Origin: Callipepla californica brunnescens
Lineage: Eukaryota > Chordata > Aves > Galliformes > Odontophoridae
Assembly: GCA_023055505.1 (NCBI GenBank)
Contig: JALIRH010000035.1
Span: 4,892,382-4,956,381 of the forward strand
Direction of reading: 5' to 3'
DNA length: 64,000 nt
Notes under the pieces: generated by a model
What the model was told of the DNA's origin: nothing
What the model saw: only the letters and a program-made list of their open reading frames with translations
The model's database searches: none
Made by a program: the position numbers and the translations under genes
Part shown: piece after piece, positions 1 to 13,900 of the stretch
Layout: every line of letters begins with the position of its first letter
Position numbering within the stretch: the first letter of the stretch is position 1

Positions 1-1560
1 CCCATCAAGTTTTTTTTTTTTAATTAAGAGCTGCATAACATTACCGTTCACAGGCTGGATCAATTTTATGCTTTAATTTGTTGAGTCTAAGAGAATGGTG
101 AAAATATTTGAAGGCTTTCTCACTTCTGTGAACTCATTCTCCAGTACTGGCATGATCTCAGCACATCTGTTTGCTGGGGCTGCTGCTCCTGGTGCCTTCA
201 CTGCATCGCACATTCCTCCCTGACTTCGGTTCACCCTTTATAACAAGAGCTTAATGTGCACCATTTGGGGCATGTTTTTATAACCCCAACTCAGCTGTGA
301 TCTTGCCAGTGATAATGGAGAGATGTTCACGTTACTTAAAGAACAAGATAAGTATTGAAGGATTTTTCTCTCTAGGCCAGCCAAGGCTGAGAATAAGATT
401 TCCACTGTCTTTAGCATAGATGTACTGGGAAAAGGACACAAAAAGCCCTGGAACCAAGCACATGAAACAGGATTCTTGGAAGCAAATGAAAGCTGCCACC
501 TGCCCGCCAGGGTTGGCAACAGGAAAGGTGTTTCAGGGAGTGCTGCAGATCTGCAGCAGCTCTATGGTACTGTTGTCACAGGCAACAGAAAACTGCTTGG
601 CAGTTCTAATCTGGAATATATCTAGAGCTGCGACCACTGCGTGTGCCAACATACCGTGCTGTTACAGCACGGACTAGAATTTCCCCAAACTTGGGATGCC
701 TGAAAGCAGTTCTGTGGTGGATTTGGTTTGTTTTTCTTTGATTGCTTTAGCTGCTGGAATCACATTTGCATTTTGCTGTGTAAACACGCTGTCTGGACAA
801 CCACCTGCATTATGAGGGAGATTGCTCTGATCCCAGAGCAGCCATCCTCACAGCAGAGCCAAGCGATGCTCCACAGCACAGCAGAAATGCCCTGCACAGA
901 TTTCACAGCCACTGTGCAGTACAGAAACTCAGCACAGATGTATGGAAAGCCCCAGAAGCCATAACTGGAGTGCTAAAAACGAGCAAAGAGGCTCTAGACA
1001 ACGTAAAGTATGTGAGTTATTTGCGCTTTCATAGAACCTTTCACCTGGGAATCTTAAAGGGTTTTTATGGACATTAATGTAACCTTCCTCTGCCTCGCTG
1101 AGCATATATTAAGCGCTGCCTCCACATCAATGCCAAGCAGAATGAGCCAGTCCCAGAATCACTCGTCCAGGACTGCATAAAGTGCTTCTGTGGGAGGTCG
1201 TGGATCACTGGTGGGCTTTGGAAGGCAATCTGCAGCCTGCTGCTCCTGCTCCACGAGGGCTTCGAGTCGGATCGTGGCTGAGGTAAATCCGCTTCCCCCA
1301 TGACTGCTCCTGTCGTGCATAGCTCTGAGCAGTCCAACAGGTTGAAGCAGAGGACTCGGTGTGTTCTGGTTGTACCGCTCTGCTGGTTTCCCACACAGGC
1401 ACAGCGTGGCTGTGGGAATTCACGCTCCTACGAGGGCACGGATGCTGTATCCGAACTTAGATGTAAACTCACGAATGCCTACAGGCGCTCAGAAACCTGC
1501 GGGCGATGGCGTACCCCAAAAACCAAACCTTCCCACACCACGACTTAACGAGCCCTGTTT
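1..1560. other. Upstream flank, no gene recognised
   Basis: This stretch lies upstream of the APLP2 CpG island. Only short open frames of chance length occur on both strands, without recognisable domains, and I see no convincing repeat. In human the next gene upstream of APLP2 is PRDM10 in the opposite orientation, but no PRDM10 exon can be identified here. The sequence may be intergenic or distal promoter. Confidence 0.5.
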
Positions 1561-1694
1561 TCCACGCGGCGGTGCGGGGGGGGCTGCGTGTGAGGGGAAG
1601 CCTGGAACCTGCGTCCCGCGCGTGGGCCGCTCCTCCTCCCGCTCCGCGAGGACCCCGCGCCCGCCATTTCCCTCAGCGCCGCGGGAGCGCGCGT

Positions 1695-1815
1695 CCCCGT
1701 GGGCGGGACGTTCGCCTCGACGGCTGCTCCTCCCATTGGTGGAGAGCGGCGAGGCGGGCGCGGCCGTCGCCCAATCCCCGTCTCCGCGCTCCCATTGGCC
1801 GCGGGGCGGGGCTTG
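1695..1815 (+). promoter_or_regulatory. APLP2: APLP2 core promoter with CCAAT and GC boxes
   Basis: Three CCAAT-box cores occur in 64 bp: inverted ATTGG at 1735-1739, direct CCAAT at 1771-1775 and inverted ATTGG at 1794-1798. GC boxes lie at 1701-1706 (GGGCGG) and 1803-1812 (GGGGCGGGGC). Closely spaced NF-Y sites next to Sp1 sites just upstream of a CpG-island first exon are typical of TATA-less promoters, and no TATA box is seen. Factor names are inferred from motif type only. Confidence 0.65.
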
Positions 1816-1870
1816 GCGAGGCGGCTCCCGTCGCGCCGCGCAGAGGGCGCGGGGGCCGCAGTAGCGTTTG

Positions 1871-1891
1871 GGCGGCGGCGGCGGCGGCGGC
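1871..1891 (+). repeat. (GGC)7 trinucleotide run in the APLP2 5' UTR
   Basis: Seven uninterrupted GGC triplets end four bases before the APLP2 start codon. Such runs are common in CpG-island 5' UTRs and can vary in length between individuals. Confidence 0.9.
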
Positions 1892-1895
1892 AGCG

Positions 1896-1979
1896 ATGGG
1901 GTCTGCGCGGCGCTTCCCGCTCGTGCTGCTGCTGCTGGGGCTGGCCGGCCCCGCCGGCACGCTGGCCGGGTACATCGAG
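1896..1979 (+). CDS. APLP2: APLP2 coding exon 1 (signal peptide)
   Basis: This exon encodes residues 1-28: basic residues, a leucine-rich core and a small-residue cleavage region ending near Gly25, followed by YIE, the start of the mature protein. The donor is GAG|GTAGGA and the phase is 0. The only ATG followed by a signal peptide is at 1896. Confidence 0.93.
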
Positions 1980-4900
1980 GTAGGAGCGCGCGTGGGGTTC
2001 CGCTCGGCCGTTGGGGCCGCGTCCTCGCGGGACCGGGTGGGGGAGGGGTTGGGGGGGGAGGGGGCGGCCGCGTTTGGCCGAGCGTTCCCCGGCTCGGATC
2101 CGCGGGGCCGGGCGTCGCCTCGCGGCGATCCGTTGTTCCGGCTCCGGGTGGGGGTACCCGGTGTGGCGGCGGCCCTGGGCGCGGCCGCTGGATCTCGGGC
2201 GCGGGGCGGTTCGCGCCGCGTTCGCCGCTCTGAGCGTACGGAGCCGCCGGTCCCGGGCGGGCGCTGCCCCGCTGGGGTCACCCGGGGTCCCCGGGCGGTG
2301 GCTGCGTCCATCCGATGCCGTGCACCTGTTGAGGTGCTCCCCCAGCCGCAGCTCGCGGCCCCTGGCGCGCCCCACACGCGCTCTGGAAGCCGCCGTGCCC
2401 GCGGACTCGCGTTGGGAAAAGCCGACCTCCTCCTCCGGGAGCGGACGCGCTCCTCTCTTCGTTCTGAGGCCGGAGAAGCGGAGCTCAGCGCTCAGCCCCG
2501 AGCCGCGCGGAGGAGCGGTGTTGGAGCGGGGTAGACCTGGCTGCCTTCCTGCCCCGCTGCTCACCCCGGGCTGGCCCTGCTCCCGCGCTGCGTGTCGGGG
2601 TCCCGCGGTGCTCGGCCGTTCCCGCAGCACCGTCCGCATCCTGAAGGCGTGACGGCCGCCTCCATCCGCTGGCGCAAAACGTCAGCTGTCACGTTTTACT
2701 CCTTGGTGGTTTTTTGGGCTGCCTTCTCCGCCGTTGTCCTGTCGGAGGGAGCTGCGGGTCTCCCCCGCTGCCGAATTATCCTCCGGGATCGTGGCTGGGT
2801 GCGGAGCTTGGGAAGTGAAATGGTGGCTGTTGTTTTTTATCAGTGATGAATGATACGGGGTTGGTTTCATCTTATTTTTAATAACGATGGCGTTTGAGAG
2901 CACTCCAGAGCGAAGGAGAGCACATAGCAGTGGCTGCGCTCATCAGTCCGGTGGAATTGGCAATGTCCCATTAGGTGGATTTTCTTTTCCTTGATTATCT
3001 TAGCGAGCTGTCCCTGTCCCTGGAACACCCTCTAATCCGCTTAGCCACTACAATTTGTTTTTCTTTCTCCCCTGCACGGAGGAAGAGGAGCGGCAGGCTT
3101 ATTTACTTATTTATTACTGGCATCTGAGCCTTGGAGTAGGGCGTTCCCCAGGGCTCCTGGCTGGTGTCAGCCCTCCTTTCACATGGTGCTGCTGGCAGAT
3201 AACCTCTGACAGCCTCCGTGCAAATGAATTGGGACACGCGAGCTCAGAGGACGCCAGAATCGTGGTTTTATCTTTGTGGGGTGACGTGTCCTGGGGCTGA
3301 ATTTGGGGGCTGCTGCATATTCTGCTTGTGAGATCTGAGGGAATTTCCAATAGGGCGCAGATGCCAGCTGAGGAAAGAAAAGAAATCCATTCTAATTCGA
3401 TCTCTCTTCCAATGATAAACTGCTTGCGCCGCGTCCCCAGGGCCTTTAAAGATGCAAAGTTTCTTTTTTATCACTTGACCTCTGTGTGTAATCGAATCTG
3501 AGGCGATGCAGACTCGATGCTGCCTTTGGTTTGCTTTTTAAGAGCGTTTGGTTTTAGTGGTCCCCCTTCCCGAGCTGTCCCGAGTGCTTCTGGGACCGCC
3601 TGCTTCGGGGAACCGAGCGTTGGGGTGAGGAAAACAACACATCAGGATCGTGCTGTGTTTGTGTGCCGTGCTGAAATTCTCACTAACGAAAATATCAGTC
3701 TTGTGCCATTTCTGCAGACCTTAGGGACTTGTAATTGCTTGCTGCATTGAACAAAGAACTCCACCTAGGGGAAATTTCCACTTCTGTTTTCAGGTCCTGA
3801 GGAGAAGCAGCTCAGGAAAATTCCAGTCCTGAGTGTGGCCTTCGCTTTGCTTTCAGTTCCCAAAGCTTCTCTTCCCAGGAAGCGTTAGGAAAAATGCTTT
3901 AGTGTGAAAGCAGCTAGTTGCAGTGCCTCATCCGAGCCCCTGCAAACCCTCTGCTGAAGAAGGGATGCGTGTCAGGAGGCAGAGATGGATGCCTGCTGCT
4001 GTGGGAGGCTCTAGGTTGTGCTGCTCCGTGCTTTGCTCCCAAGCCTCACCTGCAAGGACATTGTATGTGCAACCTGTTAAGTGTTAATTAACCATTAATA
4101 CCACTCTACCTTGGGTTGGACTTGTTGACATCCACTGCAACGGGAGAGCTGCTCGGGATCCATTGTGCAGGTGGCTTTGGCTGCGTTTGGGCTTTGTTGC
4201 TGCACTTTGCACCTTCCCCAGAGCTGTGTAGTGCAGGAAGAAGCAACGTGGGGTCTGTTCGTGCGTGTGCTGCTTCTGTTGCTGGTAAAAAATCTGGCCT
4301 TTGTGTTGTTCCATTGCATGTGTCTTTGGAAGGCATAAGGACTCAGTCTTGCTACAGTCAAAATAACTTCTGTTTACATCGGCTTGTACAACCGTGCTTA
4401 AACCATAACCCTGTTCTCCAGTTGGGAACGTGGGGCGTAAGCTCTCCCCCACCATTCCTTTCGTGTTGGGACAGGACGGGCTCTACATCTGTGCTCTTTG
4501 GCATCCCTCACTCTCCTCTTGAACTGCTTCGGGTTGTGTAAATCGATGTTGTCCTTCAGCTGTTTGCTCTCGTGTTGCTTATGTGTAAAGCAGTGTTGCT
4601 GATGTTTATTTTAATTATTACTTAGTTCATGTCGTCAGCGCCTCTGAACCATTGTTAATTTAAGATGATGTTGGCTCTTAATTGAAGTACAATGGCCATA
4701 TGCAGTGGCCATAAACCATTTGGGTGAGGCTTCTGCTTCGGAGCTATCCTTCTCTCCAGAAGTGTTATTGTGGACCTGTAATGGTTTTTCCTGTTGCAGG
4801 TTCTACCCTGCGTGGAGCCTTTGAGGCACATTGCCTACATACATTTTGCATTTCCACTTCTGAATTCCCAATTTCAACACGTTCCTGTGGGTGCCGTTAA

Positions 4901-7900
4901 ATCTCAGGCCTGTGGCAGCATTGAGGGCAGTCTCCAATAACTCTTCCATGTGTATTTCTTCCTGGGATGAGCTGTCGGGCTCCTCTTGTCCATGCTTCAC
5001 CCGGGATGGCCGCGCTCACTGAATCTGCCTCGTTCAGGAGATCTGATGGCTCTGTGCTGAGAGGACCCTGGGGTGAGGCATTGCAGGCTGGGTGCTGAAG
5101 GTTAGGGTTTGGGATCTCAGGGAAAGCAGCTTGTGGTTCTGATTTTGTTGCACTTGTCGTTTATGAATTCCTGCAGAGGGAAATGAGCAAATCCTTGTAA
5201 AGTTCTTGCACTTGGTTAACAGTTTTAAGTCATTTGGCAGTAGGCTTGCTGTCCCCTCAGCTGGGACGAGTCCATGTTCCTGTCCAAATTCCTGAAAAAC
5301 CCCATAGAAAAGAGGGGACAGAAGTGCAGCTGACTCTGTGCCGTGTCTCTGCTGCTCGCTCCGCAGTCTCGGAGCTCATCTTTAACTTATCTGCGTATGC
5401 AAAACCTCCAACTTGAGACGAACCACTGTAATCCTGATCTTCTGCAGCCCACAGCGAGCTAACCTCTCCAGCAGCAGAACGCAGCCTGGCTTTGCTCAGC
5501 CAGGTGCCACCTGAGCACTAAGCTGCTTACAGCCCAGCCTTACGGGGCTGCTTTGTGTCAGCAGCAGGGAGAAGAATACCCTCCTTATTTTGGGGGCACT
5601 CGTGTGGGGCTGGTTTTGGGGGGCCGTCCTTTGCTGCCTATAGAGATGAGCCGTGCAGCACGCTGCCCTCTGCTTCGTGGGGCCCTGAGGATGCTGTGCT
5701 GTGCAGCTCTGGAGGGCTCCACCGAGGAGACGCAGTCGATAAGAGTTTGGCTTGGATGGCCTCGCTGCGTTTCGAGGCTAACTGAAAATCGTTATGAAAT
5801 GATGACTTTGAGTTTTTTTCGAGTCGTCAAACGCAGAGAGCTTCAAGACTGCCTGCGTCGTTTAAATGCAAAGCAAAAAAAAAATAAAGTATATAAATAA
5901 CAGCGTAGATGATGGAGCCTGCCCTTTGCTGGGTGGCTCGGTGGGGCTCCGTGTGCCATAGCAGCTGCTCTGAGCAGCGTGACTCATCATGTAGGTGGAG
6001 CTGTGCTGGGGGAGATAACCGTGCTCAGGGCTGGGATTCCAGGCTCTGGCTCCGTGACAGGGATGCATTTAGGTAATTTCATACGGTAAGCTCTCTAACA
6101 AAATTACAGCAGTCAGAAGTATGGCCTGATTCAGGTCAAGGACGTGGAGAGGGAGAGATGCACGCACAGCCGGAGACGACTGGGGGCCGTGGTTCCTGTG
6201 CCTGTAACAGGAGATCTCTACTTAGAGAAGTTTCCATTTAAAAGTTGCTAATTATCATCATCTTCTTGCTGTCTCCTTGCTGCTCACATCCAGCAAGCTG
6301 ACAGCCAGCCGCAGCAGGCACATCAAAGTAAGAGCAGTGTTTAACCTTGGAAGTGCCCTCATTTGGGTCTGCTTTTGCTGCTGGGGTGGTATCTGTGAGG
6401 GTGAACTCCTTGGGATTCTCTGGGAGTTGCTCTCTGTTAACTTGAAAACTGAGATGCTTGAATCAAAAGCCAAACGTTTGCATTTTTAATCTTCGGGCTT
6501 CCCTTTAAAGGCTTTTATGTTATTTTTAGCCCCAGCCAGAAGCCTCATCCCTTTTGTTTGGGATTTTGTGTTGATGAATCCCACTAATTATGATGTCATT
6601 GCAAGGTGTGAAGTGACAGCAACAAAAAGAAAAACGTTGCCCGTGCCATCTGTCACCATAAACATCGTGCACTCATGTTTGATTTCAAGCGGATTTGCAG
6701 TGCGTATTCACAACAGACGCCGGGCTCTGCTCGGATGTGTGGTGGCCTCCAGCATTAAGCTTTTAATCACCAAATTCCCTCTATGGTTTTGGACTTGGTG
6801 TGGCACATTGCTGGGTCTTAGCAGATTTTTTTTCTTCAATTTATCGGTGTTTAATCTTTTCCCATTCACAACAGGACTCGGAACATGCCAGAAGTGGTCC
6901 TGGAGCAGTCGCCATGGGTTACACTAAGTCACTAATGCTGAGTGTTGGGTGTGGGCTGGCTGACTTCTCACCCCCTCGTCTTACAGTAATTGTGGCCTGA
7001 AATAGAGAGGGGCAGATTTGCTTTAATCTGCTAAGTATTCCTCTCAAAAGATTAAATGCAAAATGTTGATTCGAACCTGTGGTTTGAGTTCCCACTGAGT
7101 GTATCGGGCGTTTGAACGCGAATCTTTCCCTGCATAATTCATCAAAGCTCTCACTGGAGAAATTGAATTTGATGTCTGGGTCGTTTGATGCAGCATTTAA
7201 AAACCCAAAAGAATGGGAAAGCGTTGGGGTCCGAGCATGTTAGCCACGTAACAGCCTTGTGCAAAGAGGAGCAAACGCTGCAGAGCTCAGCGTTGTGTGT
7301 GCTGGGAAGAAGGGTGATGACGTTATCATGAAAGGCAAGGAGTGCTCTGCAGCAGAGCAGGATGCTTGCAGCTCCCACTTGGACTCCTGGAGTAACACTT
7401 AGTGCCTCTAACTGGTTGGAGCTGCAGGGTTTCAAATAACTTCCAGCATCCTTCAGGAGAGCTTCGTAGCCCCGCAGCTGGAAGCATCGAGCAGTGAAGG
7501 TGTTGTTTGGTTTGGGTTTGAACCACGGAGCTTGGCTTGAAGAGCACCAACAGAAGCGGTGCACCCGTTGCCCCCTCTGCCACTCCTCATAAACGCTGGC
7601 TTGTTCCAATTGCATCAGTGCTCGCTCTGCAACAAAGCTGGGCAGTGTGTGGGTATTCTGTTCAGGGCAGCAGCCGCTTTCTCGGAAGCAATTTCCCAAT
7701 AACAAAGGCAGGAGATGAATGGCCTGCCAGAGCGCAGGCTTGTTGCAGCGTAATGTTTTGCTCTGCCCTGTCCCTGTGCTGTCTGCAGCTGGCTTTGTGC
7801 TCTGCATCACAGCCCAGGGTTTGCTTAGGTCCCTTTTACCTCGGGCAGAAGCAACCACTGCACGGCCTCCTTTGCCTCGCTGTCCTTGGGTTTGATTTGA

Positions 7901-10900
7901 CTTCTTGTGTTCCCCGTCACCGTCTTTAAAGATTTTTTTGCGAGAAGTTAAATCGTTCTTCCTTGCTATGTTAAGTGGTTGATAGCTTTATTCGTGCTGC
8001 TCTGTTATTGTACTCAATAGCCTGCGATGATTAAATCTATCTTGATGGTGTAACTGAGGGCATAACCAAGATTTAGCTGCAGCTGGCAGCACAGTTAACC
8101 ACCTAAGAGGGGTTTAATGTGCACAGCCATGTGTAGCTGCACTTTTGGCACTTTGAGACTTGAAGTTGTGTGCTTGGTGCTGGGTTGTAGCTGTTAGAGT
8201 AAGTCCTGCAGGGATGAGAACTGCCCTCAGTGGTCCCAAGCAGGAGGACTGTTGTTAGTATTCCCGCTGCTCTGGACTAATAGTCCTGTCCCTTTCGTTT
8301 GTAGCATAACTGTCAAAGTACAGGTGACCTCTGATGGAGTCACGCAGCCAGTCAGTTAGTCCATCCATCACTGCTGTCCTGCTTTTACAGTTGCTTTGCA
8401 GCCTCTACACGTGAGCTTTTTTTCCTTGCCCAGTTTCCTCCTCTTAATCTGAATCAAATCCAGAAGCTCTTGGTGCAGGATTCACACAACCTTCTGAGTA
8501 TCCCTGGCATCCCTAGCTCCTGCCCAAGTCATCCTGCACTGCTGGCTGGTTTAGCTGCAGGTGGTGTGCAGGAAGGCAGCCTGAAAGGCAGCTGAGCCTC
8601 AGGCTGCTTAGGAGCGTGTCGAGGCCCCTCAGACCTTTTTATATATCCATCCAAAATAAGGATATTAGAATGAGATGTTCCTGGCTCTCTGGTGCTATTA
8701 CATCACCAAGCTGTAATTTCAACATGGCTCCTTCTCAAAGTGCTGATTTCTTATGATGTGAGGCACCCCAGCACGCTCCGTAGGGCTAATCCATCGCAGC
8801 AGTGTGCCAGGTTTTGGCGAGGCTGGTGTCTGCATTACAGCAAACCCTGTTGGACCACGTCTGGAGTCAGCTAATGAAAAACAAAGCTGCCACTCCCTGG
8901 CGTGAGAACTTTGAGCAATGCTCTCATCCTTTGACTTTGGGAAAGCTATTGGAGCTGCTCAGCCCATGGCTAGGAAAATGGTGAATGGCCTGTTACATCG
9001 ATGCTGCCATCGATCTCCCCTCCCATCGCTCTGTAGTGACCGGGCTTCTGTGTGAGGTCAGCATTTCCATTGCTGTCTCTGTCTGCTTTGTACAATCAAG
9101 GAAAGTAAAAGCAGTCTGTGACAGCTGAGTGGTTGTGCTGTCCTGCTGGCCCACAGCACGGGTGGGTGCCCTCAGGTGTGTGTGGCATCGGGCAGGAGCA
9201 TCTGAGCAGGCAAAAATGGTTCTCAAAGCAAAAAATCAGCAGTGCTTTTCTGCTAATAGCCCTTACCAAGTGGAAAAAAATCACGAGTTGTTTGGAATCC
9301 GCATGTTCAGAGCAATCTGTCTTGCAGGTTTTCTTGCTGTTCCTGCACCTGAGGGGGAATTTCTCTTGAGATGACTGAAGCCCTTGGTGTGCATTGCCTC
9401 TTGTTCCTGAAGGCACAACTAGATTGTTCTGCTGCTTCTCTTCCTAAGGGTGATTTCCCGTGCTGCAGCAGAACGGGCAGGTTTTGCTCCCAGGTGGATA
9501 ATAAAACTTGTGTCTCGTAATGCATTTGTGCTTCAGAGACCTCACTGCAGTGCTGTGCTCCTTAAAAGCTGTCCAGGGTGGAGCAGCAGGAGCATGCCAT
9601 GCCTGCTACCTTGTGTTTGCTCGTAGCCCCTTGGAGTTGGCTGGAAATGGGGAAGAACTGCTTGTAACACCTACCTTCAAAACGGATAGAAAATGCTTAA
9701 GGAAACTTGCAGGAAATAGAGTAGCGGTGTACCACGAGTTCCTCCTCCCTGAAACCAGGCAGAAGTTGCTAACAGAAGTGTCCTGTTTTCCTCTGGTTTG
9801 TTTCCGTGCAGTGCTGTGTGGTGTCACAGAGCTCACAGCCCTGCAGCTATAAGCACAGCACTGCAGTTCAGGTGTGCTTGTGCAGTGCACAGCGTTGGTG
9901 AGCTCACAGTGCAGCAGCCTCGGCGTACCTGGCGTTCTGTGCTAGCTTCTGCTGAACTAGTTTTACTTTCTGGATCAGCAGAATCAGTAAGGGATCTGGT
10001 CCTAGCCAGCTTTAGTCTGTGCTATAAATTACTCCTTAATTTTCTAATAGCATTAAGCAGTTGTTCTGAGTGGAGGCCTATCGCTTCCCTTAAAGGAGCT
10101 GTTTAATACATCCATTAGAGTTTCTATACGCTGGTTTAGCTACGATATGACGTGGTGACTATTAAACCCCAGCTGATAAATTAATGCTTCAGAAATAAAA
10201 TGCTCCTGAATTAGTCAGGATTGCTTTTAAAGAGTAAAAGATGGAAATCCATTAAGCCATTACAAGGTCCTTTCATGGCTTTCTGCGACCCCGCTGCCGA
10301 CAAAGCTCGAGGGGTGCTCAGCATCTCTGCTGTAGGATCTCTCTCTTCTGATAGATGCTGAATCTCGGTGGCTGAGCTTTGGGGGATGGGAGGGTAGAGA
10401 AGAAAGAAAGAAGAAAGTGAGTGGTGAGATGGGGCCGAGTCCTGCGCCTGGTGCTGGGATGCATCCTGGAAATGTTTGGCTGTTGGGCGGTGAGCTCAGA
10501 GATGAACTTCCACCATTGGACTTGTGGGCTTCGTGTGTTGCTCCAGGCCTCCTTGCTGTGCTTCAGCCTCTTTGCTCCTTTAACACTTGCCTTTATTTAT
10601 TTATGGGTTGCTTTCAAACCTCTGCTGCGTGCTTGCTTGTGCGTGACCAGTTGCCAGCATTGGTGGAAGGAAGCTGGCAGCTCCTCCTCGGTTTGGTTGC
10701 TGTTTGCTGCGATCAAAAATAACTGCAGTCCCAAAAACTGAAGGGCTGTTTTTCTGTGGGAATGGGAGATGGGTTTGCTGAGCGAATTCTTTGCCTTTTT
10801 CTTTTTTTTTTTTCCAACCCATAAGTGGTTGGATGTCTTCCTAACGAACAGCTTAACTGCAAACTCAACTCTGTTGAGCCTGGGTTGGAGGATATCGGCA

Positions 10901-13900
10901 GTGAGAGCAGCGCTGTGTTGTAGCTGTGGCTTTCCTGTTTTCAGGAGGTGGTTGTTAGCACAGCCTGGAATGCCACCACATAAAAACCTCTTGGTTTCTC
11001 CTTTCCCTGGCCGAGTTCTATCTGCACTCTTTATATGTCAGAATTACCAACTCAGAAGATCTGAGCTGGGGAATGGAGCGCTGCAGTGCGGCGTGAGCGG
11101 TTCCTGAGTTCTTTCCGTGTTCACGTTGCCCACGTGCAGGACTTTCAGGTCCCAGGTTGGTGTTCTGCTGTGTTTCCAAACCACTGCAATCTGTGCACAT
11201 GAGCAGTCGACTGATATGGGACATTGTAAGGGGGGGTGAACTTGAGCTCAGGGTTGGCTGAAGGCAAAGCATGGCTGCGCTGCATGCTTTCCACTCGTTA
11301 TCTTCCCCTTTATCTCATACATATTTCTTTTCCCTGGCATTTCTCCTTAATGCTTCAAATTCTCGATGCTCTGTTGGAATAGGGTGGCGGCGGTGCAGAT
11401 CCAGCCACAATCTGTGCAGCCCTGTTATCTTATCGCGGGACATCAGAGCAGTGAGACGTGTGGTCAGGCTGAGAAACCACGGGTTCCTGCAGCACCCCAC
11501 ACACACAGCTTGTCATGGAGCTCCCAGGGAGCTTTGCAGTCTCTAACACAGCATCCTTGCAGGTCTTCTTGAGCGTTTGAATCAGCTGTGTAAGTGCTCG
11601 GGTTCTTTTGCCTGCTGGTAAGTTCTTCTCTGTCTCCTTTCTTCCATTTTGGTCCTCCAGGAAGATGTGGGGGCAAGTGTGTGTCTGTGGTAGGGGGTGA
11701 GTTTTGGCCTAACAGTTCAACGATGAAAGCTTTTTGTAACAGTGCTTCCCCATGTGTTACAGAATCTCTGTATCCTGGTTACTGCAGTATTCCCCAGCTA
11801 TTATGTAGATAAAAGGCCTCGAGGTGGGAAGGATTCATTATTGAGCTGTGTGGAAAAGTTACTTAGGAAATAGCGTGCCTCAGTGCTGCACTGTGCTGCT
11901 GACAGCCATAAATGTGGTTCAGCTTTCAGCCACGTGCTGCGTTTCCCAGTGGCTTTTCCTTGCTAGATTTTCAGTGCACGTGAAAAACATCATCTTGCAC
12001 TGAAGTTCTCCCTTACTGGCAAGATAGCAAGCCATCTTGACTCCCTGTGGTTCAGATGCCCAAATAACTCTGGTGGGAAGGCAGTAATTAGTCTCGCTGT
12101 GCAGGGCAGCATGGTGGCACAGGCTGGAGCATGGAGGGGCTGAGGATTAGTCCAGGCTGAGCCTCTGATGCCTGACCTTAGGTGCGTCACTTGACTTTGT
12201 GCCTTCATTTAGCCCTGCAGGAAATAGGTCTGGCCTGTGTGTGTGCTGTGATGTGACTTAGGAGGGCTCCTAAGGTGCATTAAATAGCCCTGGGGCTGTG
12301 TTCTGGTGCAGCAGGGGATGTTGGCACCCATCCCTGCACGGTGGCAGGGGCACTGCTGGTGGTGATGTGCTGCTGGTCCTTCTCTCCACCTCATGCTTTT
12401 GGGGTGCTGCTCTGGTCCCTGCTGTTACACATAAGCTCTGGAAGCTTGGGGCTTAAAGGGTGCAGTTCTGGGTACAGTAACATTTGTTGAGGGAACGTTT
12501 TGACTGAGCGGATCTGAACTTTGCCTCTCTGGGGGTAGAGACGAGAATGCTGAAGGCAAGCACGTTACACAAGCAGCTCGGGAAACCTCGGCTTGAAGCT
12601 TTGCTGAGTCTGCTCCCCACGACTAGCTGCACACCAGCAGCCCACAGTGCTGCTCTCACTGCCTGCACTGTGCAGTCCCCCAGTGCAGATGTCTGACGGG
12701 CAGATTATCTGCCCAGTGACTCATGTAGGCTTGGTTTGTGGAGCATGATGGACTAGAGGAGGAGCGGGGAGATAATCTGCTGTGTAATTAGTGCACATTC
12801 CAAGGGCACAGAGGCTGCTTATGAGCCACAGGTACTGGGGAAACCCCTTCTGTCTGCAGAAGGGCCGAGAAAGGTGCAGGAGCAGTAAGAAAGCTCCGGG
12901 CTTCAGCTTCGTGTTGGTGTTTGTAGTGCTCTGGCTGCTGTCAGCACATCTGAAAGTACACGGGATGTTGTTACTGAACTTCCGAGCGTTCAAGGCTGTG
13001 TGTTGGCCATGCACGGGGTGGATCTAAATATAAACTGCACCGAGCCAGCAGTGCAGCTCCTGCATTGCTCTTTGGTTTTTGGCTGCTGCTCCACCAAAGT
13101 CGATAAAAGGACGAGCAGATGAGTACACAGCCTCTTCCAGCAACTTAAAGGCTCAAAGGCTGCTTTGCTGAGATTTCTGCCTCCTAAATTCAACGGCAAA
13201 CACAGGCTGGTATTATCAGCTCACGCCAGATCTGCCTGCAGACAATAATTCTTCCTGTCTTGGAGTCCTGCCCATGTGCATTATTGTAATTATCAGCAAT
13301 TTAAAAAAAAACTAAAGCAATAGAGCTAGGATGAGCTGCTAGTCTGTAGATTTACTGCCTGCTGTGTCAGACATTCATTAGCCTTCCCGGGTTCAAGCCA
13401 CCTATCTGCTGAATAAAAGCAGGAAGGGAGGCTAGGGAAAACAAAGCGTGGAGCACCATTGGAAGCACCAGCTGAAAGCTCTGCTCGTGTTCAGGAGCTA
13501 TTAATCCAAATACAGGGGAATCTTAAGTATTCTGTTTAGAAGTTCTTACGTGTAAAATCCCTTCTGCCAGCTTCCTTCTCTCTTTAATTGAAGCGTTGAT
13601 TTCCTGAACCCTGACTTGCCATGAACCGCTCATTAACAGGTGAGATTCGTGGCCCTGAGCAGTGCACGGAGACCTGGGCTGGCTCTGCTTTGCTCCACAT
13701 GTTCTGCAAACCCATCAGGCCGCAGTTTGTGGCTGCTGCATCTCTTCTTGAGCTTTCCTTTTAATTTTGCCAAGGACTGGCTTGCCCTATGGAAGGAAGA
13801 GTCCCCACATGTGCCCAGGGACAGCTGTGCTCAGGGTTGGCCAGGCCCTGAGCCCAGGAAGGGGAAGAGCAGCAGGCATCGAGGGCTGCTTCTCAGGAAG

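Larger units (their letters stand above)
1560..2680. promoter_or_regulatory. APLP2: CpG island spanning APLP2 promoter, exon 1 and start of intron 1
   Basis: The sequence is very GC-rich with dense CpG dinucleotides, unlike the flanking DNA, and it surrounds the first coding exon at 1896-1979. This is the usual form of a housekeeping-type TATA-less vertebrate promoter, which fits the broad expression known for APLP2. The long open frames on both strands here are a by-product of the lack of AT-rich stop codons and are not annotated as genes. The transcription start cannot be fixed from sequence alone; it probably lies between the GC box at about 1803 and the ATG. Confidence 0.85.

Noticed and set aside
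1506..1895. In-frame N-terminal extension of APLP2 from an upstream ATG at 1506
   Set aside because: The frame is open, but it covers the CCAAT/GC-box promoter and would bury the signal peptide; the ATG at 1896 has good context and matches family proteins.
1506..2639. Long open frames on both strands across the CpG island (342 and 364 codons)
   Set aside because: They are Arg/Gly/Pro/Ala-rich frames caused by the scarcity of stop codons in GC-rich DNA and overlap on opposite strands. The only real coding part is exon 1 of APLP2.
4803..5000. 65-codon minus-strand frame in intron 1 with fairly natural composition
   Set aside because: Too short, no homology recognised and no splice or poly(A) support.
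6517..7858. Intron 1 frames 6517-6927 (+, 136 codons) and 7151-7858 (-, 235 codons)
   Set aside because: No recognisable family, no promoter or splice context, and a 16-kb intron is expected to hold some frames of this size.
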